NCBI GenBank assembly: GCA_050331815.1
Contig: JBHJGM010000007.1
Coordinates: 1-64,000, forward strand
DNA: 64,000 nucleotides
From: JBHJGM01 sp050331815
GTDB taxonomy: Bacteria; Verrucomicrobiota; Verrucomicrobiia; Opitutales; JBHJGM01
Direction: 5' to 3'
Under the pieces are notes generated by a model, which saw only the letters and a list, made by a program, of their open reading frames with translations, did not search any database and was not told the DNA's origin. Below are positions 53,638 through 61,757 of this stretch, piece after piece. Position numbers and translations under genes: made by a program. Numbering within the stretch: the stretch's first letter is position 1; the number at the start of each line of letters is the position of its first letter.

Positions 53638-53832
53638 TTACTTGGCGGCAAATTCGCCGCACCAGTCGCTCGCCTGCGTCGCCGGAAAGTGCGCCTCAAA
53701 CTTAGTGGCGTCGTCCACCTTGAAAACTAGCGCCTGAGGCGCACGTCGACGGCATTCGCCGGTTTCGCCGGCGGAAGCTTTCCAGAAAAGACACTTGGCG
53801 CAGGCTGCTTGGGCAATGATTTCAGTAGTCAT
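53638..53832 (-). CDS. Small four-cysteine protein, possible metal-binding
   Basis: 64 residues from ATG 53832. The longer frame to 53916 lacks support, whereas this start has a textbook AAGGAGG 5 nt upstream. Four Cys (11, 14, 27 and 58) in CAKCLFW, GECRRRAP and DWCGEF suggest a zinc or iron-sulfur site. Conserved small proteins of this pattern occur in many bacteria, but I know no function. It has its own strong ribosome-binding site and terminator, and a palindrome lies between it and the divergent tsaD. Confidence 0.8.
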   Translation of the reverse strand: MTTEIIAQAACAKCLFWKASAGETGECRRRAPQALVFKVDDATKFEAHFPATQASDWCGEFAAK

Positions 53833-53837
53833 AAAAA

Positions 53838-53844
53838 CCTCCTT
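53838..53844 (-). promoter_or_regulatory. Strong ribosome-binding site that fixes the start of the four-Cys gene
   Basis: AAGGAGG on the minus strand, 5 nt before ATG 53832. Most genes in the window lack such a site, so this one suggests high expression. Confidence 0.85.
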
Positions 53845-53925
53845 TTTAAATGATTCTAAAAAGAGATGAGTGATCTTCGGAGCAAAGTCAAATTTCTTTA
53901 AGCGATTGTCAGTCAATGACTTGAA

Positions 53926-53949
53926 AATGAGTCTCAGTCGAATCTCATT
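53926..53949. promoter_or_regulatory. Inverted repeat AATGAG-N12-CTCATT between the four-Cys gene and tsaD
   Basis: AATGAG (53926-53931) and CTCATT (53944-53949) are perfect arms 12 bp apart, in the 185-bp divergent promoter region. The arrangement is reminiscent of Fur-type boxes but the match is only partial. Confidence 0.35.
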
Positions 53950-54017
53950 CCGCCCTCACTGTCCTTGAGGCTTGTCCCGGCCACCCAAGGCCCCATCTTG
54001 GCTGCAACGGTTTTAGC

Positions 54018-55097
54018 ATGATTTTGGCGGTGGAAAGTTCCTGCGATGAGTCGGCGCTGGCGATCTTCGATCCCGCGCAGGGCCTGCTGGGTGAACTGGT
54101 GCATAGCCAGATTGCGCTGCACGAGGTCTACGGTGGCGTGGTTCCCGATCTGGCCAGTCGGCAGCACCTTGAGAATTTTGGGCCGCTGCTGGAGCGGCTG
54201 CCCGAGGCCGCCCCGAATCAGGTCGAAACCATCGCGGTCACCCATGGTCCCGGGCTGGCAGGCTGCCTGGCGCTGGGCATGCAGTTTGCCCAGGCCCTGG
54301 CGTTCGCGCGGGAGATGCCCGTGGTCGGGGTCAACCACCTGCGGGCTCATGCCTTTTCGGTGTTCATTGCAAAGCACGCGGAAACGCCAGCGGCGTTTGA
54401 GGCCACGCTGGGCGGGCTGCTTCCTCAGTTGAGTTTGCTGGTCTCCGGGGGTAACACACTGCTCTTTGTCATCAATGAAGACCGCACCATCCGGCTGCTG
54501 GGCCAAACCCTGGACGATGCGGCGGGCGAAGCCCTCGACAAAGGGGCGAAGTTGCTCGGGCTGGGTTATCCAGGCGGTCCCGAGGTGGAGCGGTGCGCCA
54601 GAGAGGGCGATCCACGGGCCTTCGATTTTCCTCGCGCGCTCTCGTCGGCGTCTCGGGCGGGACCCGTGCGTTTCAGCTTTTCGGGCCTTAAGACCAGCTT
54701 GCGCTACCGTCTGGAAAAGATGAGCGACGCCGACCTCGAAGCAGCTTTCAACGACCTTTGCGCCAGCTACCAGGCAGCGGTGGTGGACCAGCTTGTCGAG
54801 CGGGTGCGGCAGGTTTTGCGCGTGGAGACCACAACTGCTTTCCGCAGCCTGGGCCTGTCCGGGGGCGTTTCCAACAACCAGGCGTTGCGCGCTGCCTTTG
54901 GCATGCTGGCCAGGGAGCAGGGCTTGTCGCTATTGCTGGCCGAGCCCCGTCATACGGGCGACAACGCTGGCATGATCGCGTTCGCTGCCTGGGCCGATCC
55001 CGCCGGTACCTGTCCCGCTGATGCCCACGGACACCTCCCGCTGGAGCCTTCGCTGCCCCTGACGCCTTCGTCAGGTGCGCCTGAGCGCTGCGTTTAA
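54018..55097 (+). CDS. tsaD: tRNA N6-threonylcarbamoyladenosine synthase subunit TsaD
   Basis: 359 residues. It is the catalytic subunit that transfers threonylcarbamoyl to A37 of tRNAs reading ANN codons. ASKHA-fold motifs: ILAVESSCDESA, VTHGPGLAGCL, the iron-binding VNHLRAHAF, LVSGGNT, and the C-terminal LSGGVSNNQALR and GDNAGMIAF. The final 25 residues are a nonconserved tail. It is 42 bp upstream of trpE on the same strand, so the pair may be co-transcribed. Confidence 0.96.
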   Translation: MILAVESSCDESALAIFDPAQGLLGELVHSQIALHEVYGGVVPDLASRQHLENFGPLLERLPEAAPNQVETIAVTHGPGLAGCLALGMQFAQALAFAREMPVVGVNHLRAHAFSVFIAKHAETPAAFEATLGGLLPQLSLLVSGGNTLLFVINEDRTIRLLGQTLDDAAGEALDKGAKLLGLGYPGGPEVERCAREGDPRAFDFPRALSSASRAGPVRFSFSGLKTSLRYRLEKMSDADLEAAFNDLCASYQAAVVDQLVERVRQVLRVETTTAFRSLGLSGGVSNNQALRAAFGMLAREQGLSLLLAEPRHTGDNAGMIAFAAWADPAGTCPADAHGHLPLEPSLPLTPSSGAPERCV

Positions 55098-55139
55098 CCT
55101 TGAACCTGAGCCCGACGGCGTCGAAATACGCCTTTCCGC

Positions 55140-56654
55140 ATGCCGCTCGAACCCCAACTCACCCGCCAGGCCTTTCGCGAACTGGCCCGCACCGCCAATC
55201 GCATCCCGCTGCTGGCGGACGTCACGGCGGATTTTCAGACGCCGGTTGGGGTGTACTCGCGCCTGGCCGCTGGTGGTAAACCGGCCTTTCTGTTCGAATC
55301 GATCGAGGGTGGGGAACAGATCAGCCGTTACAGCTTTATCGGGCACGCCCCACGCAAGATTTTTGCGGTGTACGAGGCAACGACCCGCATCCATCACGCT
55401 GATGGTCGTGCCGAGGAAGTCCCAACCCCCGACGACCCGCTGCGGCTGATCGAGGATGAAATTACCTCCGTATGTTATCCCGAGATGCCCGACCTGCCTC
55501 CGTTTACGGGGGGTGCGGTTGGCTTTTTGGGCTACGAGTACGTGCACCGCATCGAGCCGACGGTGCCGCGTCCGTCGGAGGACCCGCATGGGATGCCGCT
55601 GTTGTGCTTCTTCTTGTGCGACACCGTGGTGATTTTCGATCACGTGCGGCAGGTGCTGCGCTTGTGCGCCAATGCCCGGATCGAGGGCACGATGGATCCG
55701 GACGTGGCTTACGACGGTGCGCTGTCGGAGTTGGAAGCGCTGCTGGAGCGCCTGACCGAGCCACAGTCCCTGGCACCCATCCCCGTGCAGGAAACCGCCG
55801 CCAGCGCGATCGAGCCCCCGCCCGGCAATTTCACCCAGAAAGACTTCGAAGCCGTCGTTGAGCGTGCGCGCGAATACATTCGCGCGGGGGATTGTATACA
55901 AATCGTTGCATCCCAGCGTTTTGAACGCGATTACACGCACGGTCCGCTGGCGCTGTACCGCGCCCTGCGCATCGTCAATCCCTCACCCTACATGTTCATC
56001 TTGGATACCGGCGAATTTGCGCTGGTGGGTGCTTCGCCAGAGGTGCACGTGCGCCTGACCGGTTCCAAGGTGGAGATTCGGCCCATCGCCGGCACGCTGC
56101 CGCGCGGAGCGACGCCCGAGGCGGATCTGGCCAATGAGAAACGCTTACTGGCAGACGAAAAGGAGCGTGCCGAGCACCTGATGCTGGTCGATCTTGCCCG
56201 CAACGACATTGGGCGCGTTTGCCAGCCGGGCACCGTCCAGGTGCGCGAATACGCCGTCATCGAGCGCTACTCGCACGTGATGCACATCGTTTCTCAAGTG
56301 GAGGGCGCGATTCAAGACGGCCGCAACGCCTTTGACCTGATGCGGGCGACCTTTCCTGCGGGCACGGTTTCGGGGGCACCCAAGGTGCGTGCCATGCAGA
56401 TCATCGCCGAATTTGAAAAAAGCCTGCGCGGGCCCTACGCAGGGGCTCTAGGGTACTTTGGCTACGAGGGAAACCTCGATTCGTGTATTGCAATACGCAC
56501 GGCTTTGCTGAAGGGAAATCGGCTTTTTGTCCAGTCTGGGGCAGGTCTTGTCGCGGACTCAAAACCCGAAAACGAGTTTTTTGAGACTATCAACAAAGCG
56601 CGTGGGATGCTCAAGGCGGTCGCGTTGAGCGAAAAAATCAGTTTGGCCAAGTAG
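55140..56654 (+). CDS. trpE: Anthranilate synthase component I
   Basis: 504 residues. Converts chorismate to anthranilate with component II (TrpG). The N-terminal domain carries the LFES-type tryptophan feedback site (FLFESIEGGEQISRYSF). The C-terminal chorismate-binding domain has PIAGTLPRGATPEAD, GTVSGAPKVRAMQII, and FVQSGAGLVADSKPENEFFET. No TrpG is fused or adjacent in this window. Confidence 0.95.
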   Translation: MPLEPQLTRQAFRELARTANRIPLLADVTADFQTPVGVYSRLAAGGKPAFLFESIEGGEQISRYSFIGHAPRKIFAVYEATTRIHHADGRAEEVPTPDDPLRLIEDEITSVCYPEMPDLPPFTGGAVGFLGYEYVHRIEPTVPRPSEDPHGMPLLCFFLCDTVVIFDHVRQVLRLCANARIEGTMDPDVAYDGALSELEALLERLTEPQSLAPIPVQETAASAIEPPPGNFTQKDFEAVVERAREYIRAGDCIQIVASQRFERDYTHGPLALYRALRIVNPSPYMFILDTGEFALVGASPEVHVRLTGSKVEIRPIAGTLPRGATPEADLANEKRLLADEKERAEHLMLVDLARNDIGRVCQPGTVQVREYAVIERYSHVMHIVSQVEGAIQDGRNAFDLMRATFPAGTVSGAPKVRAMQIIAEFEKSLRGPYAGALGYFGYEGNLDSCIAIRTALLKGNRLFVQSGAGLVADSKPENEFFETINKARGMLKAVALSEKISLAK

Positions 56655-57024
56655 GGGTCACACCTGATTGACTTTCTGGGCCGTAAAGGCGGCCTTTGGG
56701 CGGTCGAATATAGATGTAGCCTTACTTAGGCGCGATCCCCTCATCGTTTTTCATCCCCCAAATCCCCACCTCAGCTCCCCGGTCGATCACCTGAGAAGGC
56801 GCTCTCGTCTTCGCTTGTGTGCGTTAGCATTGGAATTATTCTAAATAAAAATTCGAACCTTGGCTGGGCCCTTTGGTCCAACCGGGGTACGCGCAATGCT
56901 ATTTCACCAGCGATGACTGAAGTTGCTAAGCGAAGCTACGAGCGCACGGAATATTCCGTGTCTTCGATAACTCTCACCTTACTTGCCTGAACGACCCTGA
57001 TCCACCTGCACCTAAGGAACAATC
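56655..57024. other. 370-bp intergenic region before the sigma factor gene
   Basis: No gene is supported. It contains a 16-bp perfect palindrome (56945-56960) and AT-rich tracts (around 56835-56857), so promoters of the sigma gene are likely here. A weak hairpin after trpE (GGCCG/CGGCC, 56679-56694) is not a convincing terminator. Confidence 0.6.
56945..56960. promoter_or_regulatory. 16-bp perfect palindrome upstream of the sigma factor gene
   Basis: CACGGAATATTCCGTG, a perfect 16-bp inverted repeat whose end is 64 bp before the sigma gene start codon. A position suited to an operator overlapping the promoter. Confidence 0.45.
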
Positions 57025-58146
57025 ATGATAGCCGAATCCACAACCACTCGTCGCCCCCGCAAAAACCGCTCCGAGTGCAGCGGTTCTCCTCGTCGACGCC
57101 CCTCGGCTCCCAGCGCTGTGGAGAATGCCGTCGCGCATCCGCAGCCGGTTTCCCGCCTGCCCAAGCGTCGCACAGATGAGGAAGCTGAACAAACCAGCTA
57201 TTCCGACTTGCCTAGCTCCGAGAAGAGCGCCTTCAAGATTTACCTACAGGAAATCGGACGCACCCCGCTTTTGACGATCGACGAAGAGGTCGAACTCGCT
57301 GCCCGCATCAAAAAGGGCGACGAGGAAGCCCGCCACAAGATGATCAAGGCAAACCTGCGCCTGGTTGTGAAAATCGCCCACGATTACAGCAACTTCGGCC
57401 TGCCGCTGCTCGACCTTATCAGCGAGGGCAACATCGGCTTGATCAAGGCAGTCGAGCGTTTTGATCCGGCCAAAGGTGGTAAGCTGAGCACCTATGCCGC
57501 CTGGTGGATCAAGCAATCCATCAAGCGCGCACTGGCCAACCAGTCGAAGACTATCCGCCTGCCTGTCCACCTGGTTGATAAGATTGCGCGCATGCGCAAG
57601 CTGACCATGGCCCTGCAGGAAGAACTGGGCCGCGAGCCGACCAACGAAGAGATCGCTCTGGAGATGGGCATGCCGGTCAATAAGATCGCGCACCTGAAGA
57701 CGGTATCGGTTCGCCCGACGTCCCTGGACGCTCCGGTTGGCGAAGACGACGACACTTCCTTGGGCGAACTGGTTGGCGATGAAAACGCGGCCAACCCCTT
57801 TCAGGACCTGCACGGTAAGTCGCTCAATCGCGATGTGGCAGCCCTGCTCGATGAGCTTGAACCTCGCGAAGGCCAGATTCTGCGCCTGCGCTTTGGGCTC
57901 AACGGAGAGCGTCCCAAGACCCTCGAAGAAGTTGGACAGATCTTCAACATCACCCGCGAGCGTGTGCGCCAACTGCAGAACATCGCACTGACGAAAATGC
58001 GCAAGCGCATGATGAAAAAGGAGCGTCAGCGCACCAGCGAGGAAATCCAGGAGGAAACCCTCCAGCGTAAGCGCATGCAGGTCATTGAAGAGTTCATGAA
58101 AGAACACGAACTCGAAGAGGATCTGCGTTCGCTCCGCGCGAGCTAG
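57025..58146 (+). CDS. Sigma-70 family RNA polymerase sigma factor (RpoD/SigA-like)
   Basis: 373 residues. A Shine-Dalgarno-like TAAGGA lies before ATG 57025. Region 1.2 (SAFKIYLQEIGRTPLLT), region 2 (RLVVKIAHDYSNFGLPLLDLI, the -10 recognising AERFDPAKGGKLSTYAAWWI-type stretch and helix IKQSIKRAL), region 3 (ELGREPTNEEIALEMGM) and region 4 (LRLRFGLNGERPKTLEEVG, RERVRQLQN) are all present. Region 1.1 is absent and the N-terminus is short and basic. A 40-residue charged tail extends past region 4. It could be the primary sigma or a group 2 sigma. Confidence 0.9.
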   Translation: MIAESTTTRRPRKNRSECSGSPRRRPSAPSAVENAVAHPQPVSRLPKRRTDEEAEQTSYSDLPSSEKSAFKIYLQEIGRTPLLTIDEEVELAARIKKGDEEARHKMIKANLRLVVKIAHDYSNFGLPLLDLISEGNIGLIKAVERFDPAKGGKLSTYAAWWIKQSIKRALANQSKTIRLPVHLVDKIARMRKLTMALQEELGREPTNEEIALEMGMPVNKIAHLKTVSVRPTSLDAPVGEDDDTSLGELVGDENAANPFQDLHGKSLNRDVAALLDELEPREGQILRLRFGLNGERPKTLEEVGQIFNITRERVRQLQNIALTKMRKRMMKKERQRTSEEIQEETLQRKRMQVIEEFMKEHELEEDLRSLRAS

Positions 58147-58175
58147 CGCCGCCAGCAGTATTTATCGATTTTCAG

Positions 58176-58206
58176 ACCGGCTCCCGGAATAGGGGGCCGG
58201 TTTTTT
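58176..58206 (+). terminator. Rho-independent terminator of the sigma gene
   Basis: 10-bp stem (58176-58185 with 58192-58201, one G-T pair), loop GGAATA, then a T-run 58201-58206. It lies 29 bp after the sigma stop codon. Confidence 0.88.
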
Positions 58207-58271
58207 GTGTCATACACATCAGTGACCGTTCATAGCCGCCTGTATTCTTGAACCCAAACCGCTTTTGCTAC

Positions 58272-58799
58272 ATGAAGCACCTGGCCCGACTCCTGCCACC
58301 TAGCCTTGCTGTGATGTTGTTTCTCGCCGGTTGCCAGAGCGCGCCGCGCAACGCCCTGAACAAGCACGAACCCTTTTACGGTACCTTCGAAGGTAATCTG
58401 ACGCTCGTCGAGCGCGTCGACCAGGGAGGGGGCAACACCTTCTTCCTCGCGCTTGAAAACACCGTGTGCAACAAGATCAGCGAACGCACGCTGGCCGCGG
58501 TCTTGCAAAACGGCTGGCCCGTACTGACCGCCTATGAAGACCCTCAAAGCCGACAAAGCCTGGCGGCCTTGCGCGGTCTGCAGGGACTTAAATTTCAGTC
58601 CGGGTCACCTGCCGTGGTAGAGGGCTTTTTGATTTTGGGGGCGCTCAACGACGCCTCCGGCGAGAAATATCTGCGCCCGGGCACGGATGTTTTCTTCAAA
58701 GAGCCGTTGATCATCGTGCAGCGCATCGAGGTCGACGGGCAGGCAATCGAATTTGACTACGTGCCGCGCCAAACCGGTTTGGCCGCGGTTACACGATAG
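58272..58799 (+). CDS. Predicted lipoprotein
   Basis: 175 residues from ATG 58272. Signal peptide with lipobox LFLAGC places the mature protein on the envelope. The remainder is a small beta-rich domain (HEPFYGTFEGNLTLVERVDQ ... VEGFLILGAL) with no known family. It follows the sigma gene terminator and is convergent with rpsA; function unknown. Confidence 0.8.
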   Translation: MKHLARLLPPSLAVMLFLAGCQSAPRNALNKHEPFYGTFEGNLTLVERVDQGGGNTFFLALENTVCNKISERTLAAVLQNGWPVLTAYEDPQSRQSLAALRGLQGLKFQSGSPAVVEGFLILGALNDASGEKYLRPGTDVFFKEPLIIVQRIEVDGQAIEFDYVPRQTGLAAVTR

Positions 58800-58844
58800 A
58801 TAGGCGACCGATTACAGACAGCACCTGGTCTAACGACAGGAGGT

Positions 58845-58882
58845 AAAAAAAGCCCGGCTGGAGCGGATCCGGCCGGGCTTTG
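58845..58882. terminator. Bidirectional terminator between the lipoprotein gene and rpsA
   Basis: Stem AAGCCCGGC/GCCGGGCTT (58850-58858 and 58872-58880). A-run 58845-58850 gives a T-run for minus transcripts (rpsA), and TTTG follows on the plus side. It serves the convergent genes on both sides. Confidence 0.85.
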
Positions 58883-58921
58883 TGTGAAAACGTTTTTCTC
58901 GACGAGGCAAGCCCACGCCGC

Positions 58922-60583
58922 CTACTCGCGGGCGGCTTCGTCGAGGATATCGCCCAGCGAGGTCAGCTGCTGGGTGTCACCGGCCTTTTCGAAGGCGGCC
59001 ACCTCGGCGGCGAGCTGGTCGGCATCGTAGCTGGCGGCCTTGATCGAGAGCCCGATGCGGCGGTCGTCGGCGTCGATTTTGATGACGCGCGCCTGCACCT
59101 CCTGGCCGGGCTTGAGCACATCGCGAATCTTTTCCACGTGCTCCTCGTCGATCTGGGAGATGTGAACCAGCCCGTCGATGTCGTGCTCGAGCTCGACGAA
59201 GGCACCGTAGGAGGTGATCTTCGAAATCTTGCCAGTGACCACGTCGCCCACCTTGAAGTAGCGCTCGATGTCGTCCCAGGGGTCCTCGGCGAGTTGCTTC
59301 ATACCGAGCGAAATGCGCTGCTGGCTGGAGTCCACGTCGAGCACGATGGCGTCGACCTCGTCGCCCTTCTTCACGACTTCGGCCGGGTTGTTGACCTTGC
59401 GTGTCCAGGACATGTCGGAGACGTGGATCATGCCGTCGATGCCTTCCTCGAGTTCGACGAAGGCACCGTAGGTGGTGAGGTTGCGCACCTTGCCGCGCAC
59501 GCGGGCACCCACCGGGTAGTTGTGGCGGGCCATGTCCCACGGGTTTTCCTCGAGCTGGCGGATACCCAGAGAAATCTTCTGCTCGTCCTTCTGGATGCCG
59601 AGAACCACCGCGTCGACCTGTTCGCCGATGCGCAGGACTTCGCCGGGCTTGCTGATGCGGCGCGTCCAGGAAAGCTCGGTGACGTGGACGAGGCCTTCGA
59701 CGCCTTCCTCGATTTCGATAAAGGCACCGTAGGGCACGAGGTTGACCACCTTGCCGTTGATCTTGGTGCCGACCGGGTACTTGCGCTCGATGTTTTCCCA
59801 GGGGTTGGGCGTGGTCTGCTTGAGGCCGAGGGAAACGCGTTCGCGGTCGCGGTCGACCTCGATGATCATGATGGTGATCTCCTCGCCGACCTTGAGCATT
59901 TCCGACGGGTGCGAGATGCGGCCCCAGCTCATGTCGGTGATGTGCAGCAGGCCGTCGAGGCCGTCCAGGTCGATGAAGGCACCGTAGTCGGTGATGTTCT
60001 TGACCATGCCGCGGCGGGAGTCGCCGGGCTTGACCTCTTCGAGCAGCTTGCGGCGCTTGGCCAGGCGTTGCTCCTCGATCAGCTCGCGCCGCGAGATGAC
60101 GATATTGCGGCGGTCCTGGTTGATTTTGAGGATTTTGAAATCGTAGGTCTGGCCCACGTACTGGTCCAGATTCTTGGGCGGCTGGATGTCGATCTGCGAA
60201 GCCGGCAGGAAGGCGTCGACACCGATGCTGACGATGAGCCCCCCCTTGACCTTGCTGCGGACGCGGCCCGGGATGATGGAGCCCTCCTCGCACTTGGAAA
60301 GGATGTTTTCCCAATTCTTTTTCTGCTCGGCCTTGTCGTAGGAGAGCACGGGGTTGCCCTCGCGGTCTTCGAGCTTTTCGAGAAAGACCTCAATCTCGGA
60401 GCCGATTTGGAGCTCGCCGACGTCTACGAACTCGTTGTTGGGGACGCTTCCCTCGCTTTTTCCGCCGATGTCGACGATGACCTCGTTGGCGCGGATTTCG
60501 GTGATGGTCCCCTTGATGATGGAACCAGGTTTAAGGGTTTCGAACTGGCTCTCGGCGAGCAGTTCTTCCATGACAGAACTCAT
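58922..60583 (-). CDS. rpsA: Ribosomal protein S1
   Basis: 553 residues from ATG 60583 (a second Met four codons in is possible; a longer frame to 60700 is not family-like). It binds mRNA during translation initiation. Six S1 repeats are visible, for example KPGSIIKGTITEIRANEVIV, VKPGDSRRGMVKNITDYGAF, YPVGTKINGKVVNLVPYGAF, YPVGARVRGKVRNLTTYGAF and FKVGDVVTGKISKITSYGAF. It ends at a shared bidirectional terminator. The long plus-strand frame opposite it is a shadow. Confidence 0.96.
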   Translation of the reverse strand: MSSVMEELLAESQFETLKPGSIIKGTITEIRANEVIVDIGGKSEGSVPNNEFVDVGELQIGSEIEVFLEKLEDREGNPVLSYDKAEQKKNWENILSKCEEGSIIPGRVRSKVKGGLIVSIGVDAFLPASQIDIQPPKNLDQYVGQTYDFKILKINQDRRNIVISRRELIEEQRLAKRRKLLEEVKPGDSRRGMVKNITDYGAFIDLDGLDGLLHITDMSWGRISHPSEMLKVGEEITIMIIEVDRDRERVSLGLKQTTPNPWENIERKYPVGTKINGKVVNLVPYGAFIEIEEGVEGLVHVTELSWTRRISKPGEVLRIGEQVDAVVLGIQKDEQKISLGIRQLEENPWDMARHNYPVGARVRGKVRNLTTYGAFVELEEGIDGMIHVSDMSWTRKVNNPAEVVKKGDEVDAIVLDVDSSQQRISLGMKQLAEDPWDDIERYFKVGDVVTGKISKITSYGAFVELEHDIDGLVHISQIDEEHVEKIRDVLKPGQEVQARVIKIDADDRRIGLSIKAASYDADQLAAEVAAFEKAGDTQQLTSLGDILDEAARE

Positions 60584-60774
60584 ATGGTCGTGGTGTCGGG
60601 CTCTGCCGCGCAGTGGTTGATGGCGGAGCCCGGGTTGATGGTTAAGTGTTGATGTATCGTAAGTAAGCGAAGGTGGGCGCGCCTCCGTGCATGGGTGCAC
60701 ATCGACCGCGTTCCTTCAGGGGAAAGTCGACAATTAGACCATGCTCATATAGGCACAGCAAGCCCCAAAAGTAA

Positions 60775-60805
60775 CGCAACGCCAGCGGTAGACGTTGCGG
60801 TTTTT
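60775..60805. terminator. Possible weak terminator between nrdG and rpsA
   Basis: CGCAACG/CGTTGCG (60775-60781 and 60793-60799) form a perfect 7-bp stem with an 11-nt loop. The clear T-run (60801-60805) is on the plus strand, where no gene ends, so its function is uncertain. Confidence 0.3.
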
Positions 60806-60851
60806 AACGCGCTGGCAAAGCGCACCCGCGCACTGCCAGCGAATCGGTGCC

Positions 60852-61565
60852 TTAGCGCACGGCGATCGGGGTGGGGCGTCCGGTGGCTGCCACAACGGCT
60901 TCGCTCAGGACCTGAAGGGCTTCGACAGTCGGGGCCTCCTGCTGGCGGAAGGCAGGGTTGCAGGCGTTTTCCGGGACGAAGCGCTGGAAGGTGAGCGGAG
61001 AGGCGTCGCCAGCCCACTCGGCAATGGTGGCCAGGTCCTCGGTGGAGTGGACGTTGGGCAAAACGGTGGTGCGAAACTCGTGCGGGAGGCCGGACTGGCG
61101 AATCAGGTCGGCCGAGCGGCGCAAGTCCTGCGGATCGACGGGTCGCTGGACGAGATCAGGGTAGGCGTCGGGCACCGCTTTCAAGTCCATGGCGACGAAG
61201 TCCAGAAGGTCGGCCTTCAGCAGCGCTTCGAGGCGGTCGGGAAAGACGCCGCTGGTGTCGAGCTTGGTCAGGAAGCCCAGGCTGCGGATCTTGGTGAGCA
61301 GTTCGGGCAGTTCCGGGTGAAGAGTGGGCTCACCACCGGAGACGACCACGCCCTCGAGCTGGTTGCGCCGCGACTCCAGAAAGCGCATGACCTCAGAGAC
61401 AGTCGGGACGCTGTCGCTGCGGTCGAAGTGTGCCGGGTCGACCAGTGATGGGTTGTGACAATAGCTACAGCGCCACGGGCAGCCCCGGGTGAAAATAACC
61501 GCAGCCACCTTCCCCGGATAATCGACCAGGGAGCAACGTTGCAGGCCTCCGATGGGAATGTTCAT
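60852..61565 (-). CDS. nrdG: Anaerobic ribonucleoside-triphosphate reductase activating protein
   Basis: 237 residues, radical-SAM enzyme. The CxxxCxxC cluster is in FTRGCPWRCSYCHNP, followed by VVSGGEPTLHPELP and LDTSGVFP. It generates the glycyl radical on NrdD. It is 192 bp downstream of nrdD on the same strand, so the two form a class III reductase module. Longer than E. coli NrdG (about 154 residues), closer to the pyruvate-formate-lyase-activase-like form that is common outside the enterics. Confidence 0.92.
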   Translation of the reverse strand: MNIPIGGLQRCSLVDYPGKVAAVIFTRGCPWRCSYCHNPSLVDPAHFDRSDSVPTVSEVMRFLESRRNQLEGVVVSGGEPTLHPELPELLTKIRSLGFLTKLDTSGVFPDRLEALLKADLLDFVAMDLKAVPDAYPDLVQRPVDPQDLRRSADLIRQSGLPHEFRTTVLPNVHSTEDLATIAEWAGDASPLTFQRFVPENACNPAFRQQEAPTVEALQVLSEAVVAATGRPTPIAVR

Positions 61566-61757
61566 TCGCTAACTCTAAGTCCTAACAAGGACGTTTCCAT
61601 CTACAATACTCGTTCCAATTAGGAATGCGTGCTTCGTCAATGCTGATATCGATAGATCTCTTGAGCCTTAAAGTGTAACTGCGTCGCACGGTGATTGTTT
61701 GTTATTTGTATGCTGTGCCTAACTTTATGTGCATTGTCTGCTAGACGTGTTATGCCG

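Noticed and set aside
2215..56857. 15-mer AAATAAAAATTCGAA shared by 2215-2229 and 56843-56857
   Set aside because: A shared AT-rich 15-mer is expected about once by chance in 64 kb, and the flanks do not align.
58880..60652. 590-residue plus-strand open frame opposite rpsA
   Set aside because: It is the complement of the S1 gene; its repeated Asp/Val/Leu-rich composition mirrors the S1 repeats and no family is recognisable.
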